64,000 nt of DNA from Actinomycetes bacterium. GTDB taxonomy: Bacteria > Actinomycetota > Acidimicrobiia > Acidimicrobiales > RAAP-2. Below the pieces are notes generated by a model, which did no database searches, was not told the origin of the DNA, and saw only the letters and a program-made list of their open reading frames with translations. The translations under genes were made by a program, and so were the position numbers. How positions within the stretch are numbered: position 1 is the stretch's first letter; each line of letters begins with the position of its first letter. Shown piece after piece: positions 50,417 through 58,474 of the stretch. The stretch is taken from NCBI GenBank assembly GCA_021777285.1, contig JAJYDR010000002.1, forward strand, positions 25,018 through 89,017. The letters run 5' to 3'.

Positions 50417-51834
50417 ACATTCTCCGGTACTTTGAGACCAACCTCGTCGAACGTGACGTTGATTTGTGGACTTCCTGCCACTTTCACCTCGAGATGATCG
50501 GGAAAGACCTTGATCCACTCCACGAGGTTCTCGACGAGGATGCGCCGCTCGCGTTCGTTGGCTTCCGCCCACAGTTCCTCGATGTCGAGTTCGGCAAGGA
50601 TTCGCGCTACCTCCTCGAATCGCATCTCTATGTCGCTCTTGAGGCGTTCCTCTTGGCCTTCCTGGGCCAACTGCTGACGTACGGTTTCAATCGATGCAGC
50701 GATGCGCGATTCCTCATCCCGGAACCCGTCTGCACTGATCTTGCCTGCGTAGTACAGGTCGAGGAGTTTTCGCCGTTCGTCAGTGAGGGACTTCAAAACC
50801 TTCGCCGGTGCCGCCCGTCGGGCCCGGCGCGGCGTCGCCGCGCCCGGGTCCCCACCGGCCAACCGCCGGCGAATTGCCTCTCGAAGACTCTCGTCATGGC
50901 CGACCAGCCGAAGACCCACCACGGCGGCTCTGGACAGGCCACGGGTGCTTCTTGCCGGTTGCGTGCAACCCTGACCTCGGTGGCGGCACTTGTAGGTCAC
51001 GTTGCCCTTGCCGTTCTGGGCCACGACCATGCGCCGATCACACAGCCCGCAGATCACCCGGCCCGACAGGGGATCGTGAGATTGGCGCACTCCCTTGGCG
51101 CTGCCCCGGTGGGCGCATTTCCACTCCTCTTCGCTCACCAGTGCCTCGTGAAGGCCATGCTGCCATTCCTTCTGTCGGTTCAAAACTTCGCCTCGGTAGA
51201 TGCGCGAGTCCAAGATCGCCTTGACGGTGGAGTACTTGATGCCTGTTCGGTCCTCAATGGTGCGATACGAGTGACCCTCGCCGCGAAGGTGGAAGCACTC
51301 CACTACGCGCGGTGCGTCGGCGTTCGCTACGAGCAGACCGCCAACGAGGTCGTAGCCGGTCTTGGGTCGGTTGGTCCATCGACCCTCCTTGATCGCTCGA
51401 TCGAGGCCCATGCGGACGTTCTCGGCCAGTGCGTCGCGGTAGTACTCGGCCTGGCCACCCATCATCGAGAAGAACCATCGCCCGGCAGGCGAGGACAGGT
51501 CGAGATTCTCACTGACCGAATGCAGGGTCACGGCGTGCCGTTCAAAGGTGTCGCGTAATTCCATCAAGTCGCGCAGGTTGCGCGAGAGCCGGTCGAGTTT
51601 CCAGACAATGACGTGGGTCGCGTGTCCCGCCTCGACGGCCGCCAGCATCTGCTGTAAGCCCGGTCGCGACATGTTCTTGCCCGAGATGCCCGGATCGGTG
51701 ATAACGGTGATCTCGCCGAGGTCGTGCAAGTCCGCGTATGCACGTAGCTTGTCAGTCTGACCCTCGATCGAGAATCCCTCCTCCGCTTGTTCCTCCGTCG
51801 ACACGCGGCAGTAGGCCAGAGTCAGCACGCACAC
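50395..51834 (-). CDS. Large serine recombinase (integrase)
   Basis: 479 residues. N-terminal resolvase domain with nucleophile Ser12 in AYCRVSTEEQAEEGFS and WKLDRLSRNLRDLMEL near residue 78; recombinase domain (PKTGYDLVGGLLVANA, SRIYRGEVLNRQ); zinc ribbon with CGLCDRRM and YKCRHRGQGC; long helical C-terminal region. Its 3' end lies inside tRNA-Leu: the last codons and the TGA are antisense to the T-arm. Translation could also begin at the GTG two codons later. It is the only recombinase in the element and so should catalyse its integration, probably at this tRNA. Confidence 0.93.
   Translation of the reverse strand: MCVLTLAYCRVSTEEQAEEGFSIEGQTDKLRAYADLHDLGEITVITDPGISGKNMSRPGLQQMLAAVEAGHATHVIVWKLDRLSRNLRDLMELRDTFERHAVTLHSVSENLDLSSPAGRWFFSMMGGQAEYYRDALAENVRMGLDRAIKEGRWTNRPKTGYDLVGGLLVANADAPRVVECFHLRGEGHSYRTIEDRTGIKYSTVKAILDSRIYRGEVLNRQKEWQHGLHEALVSEEEWKCAHRGSAKGVRQSHDPLSGRVICGLCDRRMVVAQNGKGNVTYKCRHRGQGCTQPARSTRGLSRAAVVGLRLVGHDESLREAIRRRLAGGDPGAATPRRARRAAPAKVLKSLTDERRKLLDLYYAGKISADGFRDEESRIAASIETVRQQLAQEGQEERLKSDIEMRFEEVARILAELDIEELWAEANERERRILVENLVEWIKVFPDHLEVKVAGSPQINVTFDEVGLKVPENVGVGGGT
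50405..50418. repeat. attL of the integrative element
   Basis: CCTCCGACACCAAC: last nine bases of the tRNA including A73, the CCA and two following bases. The same 14 bp recur at 54460-54473. Confidence 0.85.
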
Positions 51835-51921
51835 CCCCTTTCGCTCCGCTCTTCTTGGCCACGATACGCAACGCGATGGTGACGAGCGCGGACGCGACGG
51901 TGTCGTAATCGGCGGGCATCA

Positions 51922-52980
51922 TCACGGCAGCCCGTACTTCTGCCGCTTTTCAACGATGCGGGTCATCATCGATCGTCCCGTGGCGCGTGAGTACAGATGC
52001 AGTTGACGTTCCAGATTGGGTATCAGGTCGATGAGCGACTCTGAATTCGTGAGTGCGCCGAAGTTCGCCAGTTGGCCCACGAGAGACGGCATCAAGTTCG
52101 CCAGGATCCCCTCGCGCTTGGCTCCGTACGCGCGATCGATCCCGATAGCGCCGCCCGCGATGCGTGCGCGTTGTACGGCCTGCCACTGCTCTGACAGGGG
52201 CCAACGGGACTTGGTCTCGTCACTGGTCGGCACTCGATGGGTGAGCCACTCGTGGGTCAGGTAATGCCACATGGATCCAGACGCACCGAGAACCTCGTCG
52301 GGTGTCGACACCCCAAACTGGCGGAGAACTTCTCTGTGGAGTTCGAATTCGACTCGCAACACGGGCAGTGTTGGGTCATAGGACTCGCCCCACAGCTCTT
52401 TCCAGTAGGCGGTACCGTTCTTCGCGGACTGGATGGTCTTGTCGTACAGCCGCGCTGAGATCGTGCCCGATTCGCGCTTGCCGATCTTTAGACCATTGAA
52501 CTCCTGGGCGGTCTCAAAGAGGTTTCTTGCATCGGCGCGACTAACAAATTCGTGGCGATCGTCACCACTGATGTTCCAACCCTGAAAATCAGCGAAGAGG
52601 TCTATGCGGCTCACCTCGAGCAGGACCGGGCCGCATTCCGCTTCGAGAAGGCGACGCGCCCACTCGACCACCGCCGAGACGCCAGCACCGTGAAGGAATT
52701 CGGCGCGCGGCTGCACACGGACCGCCGGAATCTTGTCCGTGGGTGTGAATCCGATACGCGCGTAAGGGTGGTCAATGCAGTAGCGATAGAGGCCCCACTT
52801 ACGCGGCTGCATCTGCATATCGAGCCCACCAAGGACGATGTTCACTGGCCCTTCTTCTTCGTCAGCGATGTGCCGAAGGGCATCCAGTCGGGCGAGGAAG
52901 TCAGCGGGCAGGGCGGCGCGACCCGACAAGTAGAGCGCGTCTACCCCGGACGTCAACTCAGCCACTCGTGCTACTTGCAT
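51922..52980 (-). CDS. Rolling-circle replication initiation factor (Rep_trans-like)
   Basis: 352 residues. The pattern LLEVSRIDLFADFQGW, then GTISARLYDKTIQ, then VLRVEFELHREVLRQFG matches the replication initiation factor family (PF02486 type), found in rolling-circle plasmids, phages and integrative elements. The family nicks its origin with a Tyr; the candidate Tyr in the RLYDK motif is present, but I cannot prove it is catalytic. ATG start without clear Shine-Dalgarno. Between the recombinase and the HTH-like gene, all on the minus strand. Implies an excised replicating form. Confidence 0.72.
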   Translation of the reverse strand: MQVARVAELTSGVDALYLSGRAALPADFLARLDALRHIADEEEGPVNIVLGGLDMQMQPRKWGLYRYCIDHPYARIGFTPTDKIPAVRVQPRAEFLHGAGVSAVVEWARRLLEAECGPVLLEVSRIDLFADFQGWNISGDDRHEFVSRADARNLFETAQEFNGLKIGKRESGTISARLYDKTIQSAKNGTAYWKELWGESYDPTLPVLRVEFELHREVLRQFGVSTPDEVLGASGSMWHYLTHEWLTHRVPTSDETKSRWPLSEQWQAVQRARIAGGAIGIDRAYGAKREGILANLMPSLVGQLANFGALTNSESLIDLIPNLERQLHLYSRATGRSMMTRIVEKRQKYGLP

Positions 52981-53040
52981 AGTTACGAGTGTAATTACAT
53001 CGATGTGACACTCGCAACAATACGACTAGGAAATCCCGAT

Positions 53041-53424
53041 CTACTTTTTGGGATGGCGACCCACTTTCCGCGTCTCCGACGCCCAGTAAGCCCTGGGATC
53101 GATGGTGATGCCCGGCATAACGAAGACGTCAGGGTGTTCTCCGGTGACCCTGCGGAACCGAGCGATCTTGCGCCAAATCGTGGATTTGTGCATTCCGAAT
53201 TCTTGGAGACCTTCGAAGCCACCGTAGAGGTGCCACATCACCCAGAAGCCGATCAAGTCCTCAACGACTTGAGTGCCGAGTGGCTCCAGGACGGTGATCA
53301 TTCGCGCTTTGAGAAATGGGGGAGTGCGCCGGTCTACTGCCTTCACGTAGGCCTTCCACGCCTTCTTGGCGATTCCTTCGCCTTCGGGGGTGTCCATTGG
53401 ATCAGAGCGAAAGTCTGAGGTCAT
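53041..53424 (-). CDS. Small helix-turn-helix-like protein
   Basis: 127 residues with a basic C-terminal half. The stretch EFGMHKSTIWRKIARFRRV looks like a recognition helix with STIWRKIARF, as in small DNA-binding proteins of actinobacterial elements. A second in-frame ATG ten codons on is an alternative start. Placed upstream of the replication gene in the same direction, 60 bp apart, it could regulate replication or excision. No named family was recognised. Confidence 0.6.
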   Translation of the reverse strand: MTSDFRSDPMDTPEGEGIAKKAWKAYVKAVDRRTPPFLKARMITVLEPLGTQVVEDLIGFWVMWHLYGGFEGLQEFGMHKSTIWRKIARFRRVTGEHPDVFVMPGITIDPRAYWASETRKVGRHPKK

Positions 53425-53557
53425 AGTCGCATCCTAGCGACTGGCTCGGAAACGTACGGACTGACATGGCGAGATCACCTGTGCAGTTTGCGGGTGCTGT
53501 TATACAGGGAGCGCACCCGAGTCTGGTCAGTGGAACCTGTGAAGCACAACTGCAACC

Positions 53558-54307
53558 ATGAATAGAGTGACGAATGTGATTGTGCCAGTACCTTCCGCAT
53601 CTTCTGCCCTCATCGAAGTTCTGGCAAACGGTCTACAGGTCGGCACAGCAACCGGATTTTTCGTGCGCAAGGATGACGTCACGTACCTCGTCACGAACCG
53701 TCATGTTGTTCGCGGCCGTCATCAGGCCGACGACGTTCCATTGCACACTTCAGGCGCTTATCCTGACTCGCTTCATGTCTACTATCACACCGCAACACAA
53801 TTGGTGATTTGGAACGAGGTGAAGGTGGAACTCTACGACTCCGCTGGTGATCCTCTCTGGCTCGAACATCCTCGCTTTGAAGGCGCCGTTGACGTGGCTC
53901 TTTTGGCTCTGCCACAGTTAGATCCGGGAAATGCCATCAGTTACGACCCGTGGGAAACTTCAAAGGTTCTCGCCATGCCTTCCGAACGCTTGAGCATTGT
54001 CGGCTTCCCGTTTGGGATTGTCAACGCTGGAATACTCGCCATCTGGGTGCAAGGCTTTATCGCAACAGAACCTATGCTCGACCACGACGGCCTTCCTTGC
54101 TTCCTTGTCGACAGTAGGACGCGGGCCGGTCAATCTGGCTCACCTGTCATCTTCTTCGGTGCTGACTACAGAACTCCAGAAGGTGGCAGGGTGATTGCCG
54201 GGACGCAACTGGTTCAACTCATGGGAATCTACTCCGGTCGAATCAATAGTGAATCGGACTTGGGTATTGTGTGGAAGCCCTCTGTCATCCAGGAGATCTT
54301 GCAGTAG
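53558..54307 (+). CDS. Trypsin-like serine peptidase (element cargo)
   Basis: 249 residues, without signal peptide or membrane segment, so probably cytoplasmic. Chymotrypsin-fold catalytic triad is visible: His49 in YLVTNRHVVRG, Asp112 in FEGAVDVALLALP and Ser193 in TRAGQSGSPVIFF. Divergent from the element's replication genes over a 133-bp gap. GC content is visibly lower than in the chromosome. No partner domain, zymogen region or immunity protein seen. Could be a stress or defence effector, or act on host proteins; nothing in the sequence decides this. Confidence 0.8.
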   Translation: MNRVTNVIVPVPSASSALIEVLANGLQVGTATGFFVRKDDVTYLVTNRHVVRGRHQADDVPLHTSGAYPDSLHVYYHTATQLVIWNEVKVELYDSAGDPLWLEHPRFEGAVDVALLALPQLDPGNAISYDPWETSKVLAMPSERLSIVGFPFGIVNAGILAIWVQGFIATEPMLDHDGLPCFLVDSRTRAGQSGSPVIFFGADYRTPEGGRVIAGTQLVQLMGIYSGRINSESDLGIVWKPSVIQEILQ

Positions 54308-54691
54308 CGCCCCGTAAGTCCCGGGCGCGAGGGACGGTTCGTCGAGACCTTGGTCATCACAAACCCGTGCTTTAGAACAATCAGTCTTGAGTTATCGAGC
54401 CGGGCCCCACGTCCTGTCTCCACGCAATGAGACGCCAGTCGGAGAATGTCCCGGTCGGCCCTCCGACACCAACGGAATCGAAGACGCGACGAAATCGTGG
54501 CGCGTAGAACGCGGCCGAGCAAAACTTGATCTGTCCGATCTTGTTTCACTGATCCAAGCCGCCGTGGTACGGGCGGCAACTTTTTGGACATCGCATTCCA
54601 TATCGAAACGCATCGCTGGGAAGATCTGCGCGACCGCCCTCTGACGAGCAAACTCAGTGCCTGAAGTGAACCTCGAGTTCCAGGTGATTCG
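54308..54691. other. Gene-poor right end of the element and pre-insertion flank
   Basis: 384 bp without a convincing gene. 54308-54459 is the right arm of the integrative element; it would encode the alternative 3' end of the recombinase in the circular form (stop at 54381). 54460-54473 is attR. 54474-54691 is the sequence that originally followed tRNA-Leu; short open frames there have no recognisable features. Confidence 0.6.
54460..54473. repeat. attR of the integrative element
   Basis: Exact copy of the 14 bp at 50405-50418. The 10-bp arm CGGAGAATGT at 54440-54449 is the inverse of 50417-50426 next to attL, so both arms would flank the core in the circular attP. Confidence 0.85.
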
Positions 54692-55033
54692 CTAGGCGAG
54701 CGCACTCGCCAAGTTTGCGTACCGAGCGAGATACGCGTCAGAGGCGTCATCTACCGTGAAGAAATCGAGACTGAAGTTGCTCATCAGAAGTTGGCCCCTT
54801 GTGGTTAGGGCTTGGGCCTCCTCGGTGTCATGGATCGACATCAGAGTTCCGCGATCGCCCTTGACGATCCACATCCCGTTTCCGTGCTCGGAGAACAGCA
54901 TCTCGGGCTTGCTGCACTTTCCCGCCTCGGCCTGCTTGGTCCAGAATGCGGTTACGTCAACCCCGTACTCCAGTGCCTTCATTTCGCGTCCCGGCACCGG
55001 CTCTGTCCACGTGACAACCATCGCTGCTTTCAT
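54692..55033 (-). CDS. Conserved-looking protein of unknown function
   Basis: 113 residues, start ATG preceded by GGGAG at a suitable distance. Soluble, no signal peptide. Trp- and Met-containing stretches (VVTWTEPVPGREMKALEYG, GNGMWIVKGDRGTLMSIHD) and a compact alpha/beta pattern suggest a folded small domain of the ferredoxin-like or ABM-like kind, but no family is assigned. It stands alone between the element's attR and decayed insertion sequences. Confidence 0.65.
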   Translation of the reverse strand: MKAAMVVTWTEPVPGREMKALEYGVDVTAFWTKQAEAGKCSKPEMLFSEHGNGMWIVKGDRGTLMSIHDTEEAQALTTRGQLLMSNFSLDFFTVDDASDAYLARYANLASALA

Positions 55034-55298
55034 CGCGACTCCCTTCGCCGTTGGGTGTCAACCACCCAATTTGAGGCATAGCGTCGGTACGGGCATGGAG
55101 CCAGGGTCGAAAGTCACACGTTGGCGGATTCAATTGCGACCCCAAATTGGGTATTCGAGCAGGGACGAACGGTCCTCTGGGTAACTGACGATAACTTCGC
55201 GCCGGGGTTAGTACAGGGACTCAAGAATTGCCTCGAGGTCGTTGACGGCGGCAGCTCTCGGTATCACAGACAGCGCCCTCGACCACAGGATGAAATAG

Positions 55299-55831
55299 GA
55301 CAAGATCGATCGAGGGCTGATCCCCGGGCAATCGAGTGTCGGGTCGATGGAACTACTTCAGGAACGCAGGAGGATCCGCGAGCTCGAAACCGATGATGGG
55401 ATCCTGCGTTGAGGCAAAGAACTGCTGCGATCAAACACCAATCGCTCAAAAGGAACCACCTGGTGATCGACGTGCTCGTCGGCATCGGGTTTAGCATCCA
55501 ACGGCGCACTCGAGTTCTCGACGTCTCATCCCAGCACTACTGCGCCTATCGCCGACGGACGATGTTGCCCACGATCATGCGCTGCGAGTGGCTGAAAGCA
55601 CTCATCAAAGAGGCCTACGTCGCATCACTCAGCACCTACGGCGCACGGCGGGTGCGCGCCGAACAGACCAAGGGCCGAGGAATCCACGTGAATGTGAACC
55701 TCGTCACGGCCTTCCCGCACAACGCCGGCATGGCTGGACCTCCGAGACTCGCCAAGGTCAAACGAATCAAGCGTGTGTCCAACGGCGATGAACTCGTCGA
55801 GCGCGAGTTCCCCCGCAACGACCTCGACGAA
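55299..55831 (+). pseudogene. Decayed IS3-family transposase (orfA end plus orfB start)
   Basis: From 55299 a frame reads like the C-terminal leucine-zipper part of an IS3 OrfA (KIDRGLIPGQSSV, RRRIRELETDDGILR, then a stop). From about 55409 another frame reads like the N-terminal HTH part of OrfB (VLDVSSQHYCAYRRR, STYGARRVRAEQTKGRGIHV, ELVEREFPRND) and breaks off before the DDE catalytic domain. Stops, frame changes and the lost 3' half mark it as dead. It abuts a second remnant in opposite orientation. Confidence 0.75.
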
Positions 55832-55842
55832 AGTCCTAACAT

Positions 55843-56103
55843 CTATTTAGCAGCCCAACTTCGTACGCGGCACTCCAGACGCAACTGCCTCTTCGCTCGC
55901 TGCGGCCCGGCGATCCCGGCCCGATCGGTGCTCGAGAAACCTTCCTTGTCGCAGCGGCAAATACGCGCTTGGCACACCCAGTTGCCCACGGTCTGCTCGA
56001 CGAATCCCAGTTCTTTGGCCACGCCAACGATCGTGCGGTGCTAATGAGTGACGAGGGTGGCCATGTCTCGACGGAACTCCTTCAGATATTGACGGCGGCG
56101 GCT
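55843..56103 (-). pseudogene. Decayed IS3-family orfA remnant
   Basis: On the minus strand the frame reads YLKEFRRDMATLVTH, stop, then VGVAKELGFVEQTVGNWVCQAR, matching the HTH region of IS3 OrfA proteins, and continues to a stop at 55843. An in-frame stop near 56041 and loss of the following orfB show decay. It differs from the orfA part of the neighbouring remnant, so two different IS3 elements were involved. Confidence 0.72.
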
Positions 56104-56534
56104 AGGGAAATAATCGTCCTATGTATTGATGACTGCCACGACTACCTCCTATGTGAGGTGTCCGGCAAGTGGGGGAAGGTCAGACATCTACGCCGAAGTT
56201 TCAACTAGGGCCGTGACGCGAAGTAATCGAGAAGGCACCCGTGAACCAAAATCTCCGTCGACCCATTGACTGCCTCAAGTCACTGCTAGATAGTGGAAGA
56301 ACCCCTAAGTTCGCACTCTTATTTAGAAGCAATACTCAGTTCGGTCAGGTACCGACATTTATCAGGAGAAGCGGACACTTAACGGCCCTATCTTGTCCAT
56401 GAATTATCCGATGAGCCTTCACTCGAATGACACAACAGTGACACTCCGGGTTGACAACCCCGTCCCTTCGTCTTACCGTCAAACCAGCGAGGGCATAGAA
56501 CTTGTCCCAGAACAGGGACATGATGGGAGGAAGG
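56104..56534. other. Intergenic region upstream of the secreted protein gene
   Basis: 431 bp of comparatively AT-rich DNA. No gene or RNA recognised. It presumably carries the promoter of the following secreted protein gene; the end holds GGGAGGAAGG as a ribosome binding site directly before the chosen ATG. Confidence 0.5.
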
Positions 56535-58319
56535 ATGAAGAATACCTTCATCAAGGTGCTGGCGGGTTTGAGTTTGATCTCGGTTACCGCTGTCGGCGCC
56601 GGGTCGGCCGGGGCCGTGACGAATTCGATTCTTTTGAACGGCTCCTTCGAGTACGGGAGTTATCCAGTTCCGGCCCCCTCGTGGACTGATCTGACTGCGT
56701 CAAATCCATGTTCGGGGATTTGCATTGACAATTGGACCGTCACGAGTGGCTCCGTTGACTGGGTCGGCTCGTACTGGACTGCGGAGGATGGGAATTACAG
56801 CATTGACCTCAATGGAACGTCACAAGGGTCAATTTCGCAAACCTTGACTACTGTGCCAGGAGCAACATACGACGTGAACTTCCACCTGTCCGGCAATTTT
56901 GACAATATTCTTTACGCCAACGATTCGTGGGTTGTTGGGCATACCGGGGCGAATCAAATGACGAAGACAACGACCGTCTCCGCTAGCGGCGATATGGCGT
57001 ATCCGTATACAGCTACCTACAACAGTTCGTGGAGTCACTCCAACATGGAATGGGCTCCGGAACTTTATCAATTCACCGCGACGTCCAATTCGACAACGTT
57101 GATGTTCACTGGTGATCCCACTGCTGGTGGTTGGGGGCCGGTGATCGACAACGTGTCAGTAACTCGGATTGGACTTGGCGGTGGCAACTCGCCGTCGTAT
57201 GATCCTGCGACGAATGTTGTCGACACGTACAACAACTTCGCAGTTGTCGACACCAACCGTCCGATTACCAGCGCGGGCGACTTGACAAGTTGGTCGTACT
57301 ACGCCGCCCAGACCAACGGCTCGGTGGCGCTCATCGTAACTAGTCCGGTGACGAGTGTCGGCAGCGGCGCGAACGTTTTGTACGTCAGCCCGCTTTCGAC
57401 GCCTAGCAGCACTGGTCTCAATACTGTGTCACTACCAACGTTGGTGCCCGTTGCGCCGGGCGACAACGTGGGTCTCTACTTTCAGGGAACTCCGGTGGTC
57501 GTGGATTATACTTATACGACCAATCCTGCAGTTAATGCAGGCTGCACTCAGTCCTGTGTGTACTACACATCAAATGGTGTCTACCCGTCGGAACCATCTC
57601 TTGGCTCAATGGGCTTGCAAGGCGCCACAAGTCGGATTTACTCATTCTCCGTGGACGGGATTACAGCTCCTGACGCACCGGCGGTGGCGCTTGTGGCGGC
57701 CAATGGCCCGCAACAATTGACCGTTGCCTGGACCGGTCCATCGTGGTGGGGCGGCACGGATCCGGGGACGTACGACGTCTACATCGGCACGTCTGCTGGT
57801 GGAGAAGACTACGGCAACCCGGTATGCACGACGAGTTCCACCTCCTGCACCATCAATGGCCTTGCCGATGCCACCACCTACTACGTCACCGTCGAAGCGG
57901 TGAACGTAGCGGGTAACTCCCTGCGCTCCAACGAGGTTTCGGCCATGACGTGGTATAACTTCAGCGGTTTCTATTCGCCGATCAAGTTCAGTGGAAGTTC
58001 GTCTGATCTGAACATGGCCAAAGCTGGCTCTGCCGTACCGGTTCAATTCAGCCTCGGTGGAAATGCCGGACTTGACATCTTCGTTGCGGGCACACCGACA
58101 GTTGCCATTTCGGGGACTTGTACCGCTCAGGCATCAACAGTGTCCACCGCGACGGCCGGAGGCAGTACTTTGTCCTTCGACTCGACGACGGACTCCTACA
58201 CATACCCTTGGAAGACGTCAAAGAGTTGGGCGGGATGTACGGGCGAGTTGACCGTTCAATTCGTCACATCACTGACGATGCAAAGTTATATCGAGACCGC
58301 TTATTTCAGTTTCCATTAG
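56535..58319 (+). CDS. Secreted multi-domain protein with choice-of-anchor C, fibronectin III and PxKF-like domains
   Basis: 594 residues from ATG 56535, chosen because GGAGG lies 4 nt upstream and a clean signal peptide follows (KNTFIKVLAGLSLISVTAVG, cleavage near AGA). Residues about 32-212 resemble DUF642/choice-of-anchor C domains (LLNGSFEYG, SVDWVGSYWTAEDGNYSIDL, TYDVNFHLSGNFD). About 215-377 is an unassigned beta-rich stretch with a Cys pair. About 378-473 is a fibronectin III domain (LTVAWTG, TTYYVTVEAVN). About 476-594 matches PxKF-type C-terminal domains (KAGSAVPVQFSLGGNAGLDIF, KTSKSWAGCTGELTVQF). No LPxTG or C-terminal membrane anchor. Low GC, lying between mobile remnants. Confidence 0.75.
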   Translation: MKNTFIKVLAGLSLISVTAVGAGSAGAVTNSILLNGSFEYGSYPVPAPSWTDLTASNPCSGICIDNWTVTSGSVDWVGSYWTAEDGNYSIDLNGTSQGSISQTLTTVPGATYDVNFHLSGNFDNILYANDSWVVGHTGANQMTKTTTVSASGDMAYPYTATYNSSWSHSNMEWAPELYQFTATSNSTTLMFTGDPTAGGWGPVIDNVSVTRIGLGGGNSPSYDPATNVVDTYNNFAVVDTNRPITSAGDLTSWSYYAAQTNGSVALIVTSPVTSVGSGANVLYVSPLSTPSSTGLNTVSLPTLVPVAPGDNVGLYFQGTPVVVDYTYTTNPAVNAGCTQSCVYYTSNGVYPSEPSLGSMGLQGATSRIYSFSVDGITAPDAPAVALVAANGPQQLTVAWTGPSWWGGTDPGTYDVYIGTSAGGEDYGNPVCTTSSTSCTINGLADATTYYVTVEAVNVAGNSLRSNEVSAMTWYNFSGFYSPIKFSGSSSDLNMAKAGSAVPVQFSLGGNAGLDIFVAGTPTVAISGTCTAQASTVSTATAGGSTLSFDSTTDSYTYPWKTSKSWAGCTGELTVQFVTSLTMQSYIETAYFSFH

Positions 58320-58330
58320 CGAATAGGGAC

Positions 58331-58377
58331 CCACCCACGCCGCTGAGTTGCAAGAGGCGACGCAGCGGCGTGGGTGG
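58331..58377. terminator. Hairpin terminator after the secreted protein gene
   Basis: Perfect 15-bp inverted repeat (58331-58345 with 58363-58377) around a 17-nt loop, 11 nt after the stop codon. No T-run follows. Confidence 0.7.
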
Positions 58378-58474
58378 ATAGTCAGTGCACAATGACAAAT
58401 CTTCCACTTAGACCGCCGATACCTAGGTGAATTCAATCGGTTGTCGCAACACCCCGTGACAACGGAGGTGTTCG

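Larger units (their letters stand above)
50405..54473. mobile_element. Serine-recombinase integrative element in tRNA-Leu(GAG)
   Basis: Bounded by a 14-bp direct repeat (50405-50418 and 54460-54473); the unit between crossover points is 4,055 bp. It holds a large serine recombinase, a replication initiator and a small HTH-like gene on the minus strand, and a trypsin-like peptidase gene on the plus strand. No relaxase, coupling protein or phage structural gene was found, so it would be a minimal replicating integrative element or satellite. Lower GC than the chromosome, most visibly in the peptidase gene. Confidence 0.85.

Noticed and set aside
53478..53506. TATACA at 53501 as promoter of the peptidase gene
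   Set aside because: No matching -35 at the right distance and a long leader; too weak to list as a feature.
50330..54473. A tRNA remnant at attR, suggested by GACGCCAG near 54431
   Set aside because: Beyond the 14-bp core the sequence does not fold as a tRNA; the adjoining bases are explained by the attP arm.
54387..54644. Small plus-strand frame across attR
   Set aside because: It would cross the insertion junction, so it cannot be an inherited gene of either the element or the chromosome.
55121..55396. A 91-codon plus-strand frame as a gene
   Set aside because: It overlaps, in another frame, the recognisable IS3 OrfA fragment and has no domain or ribosome binding site.
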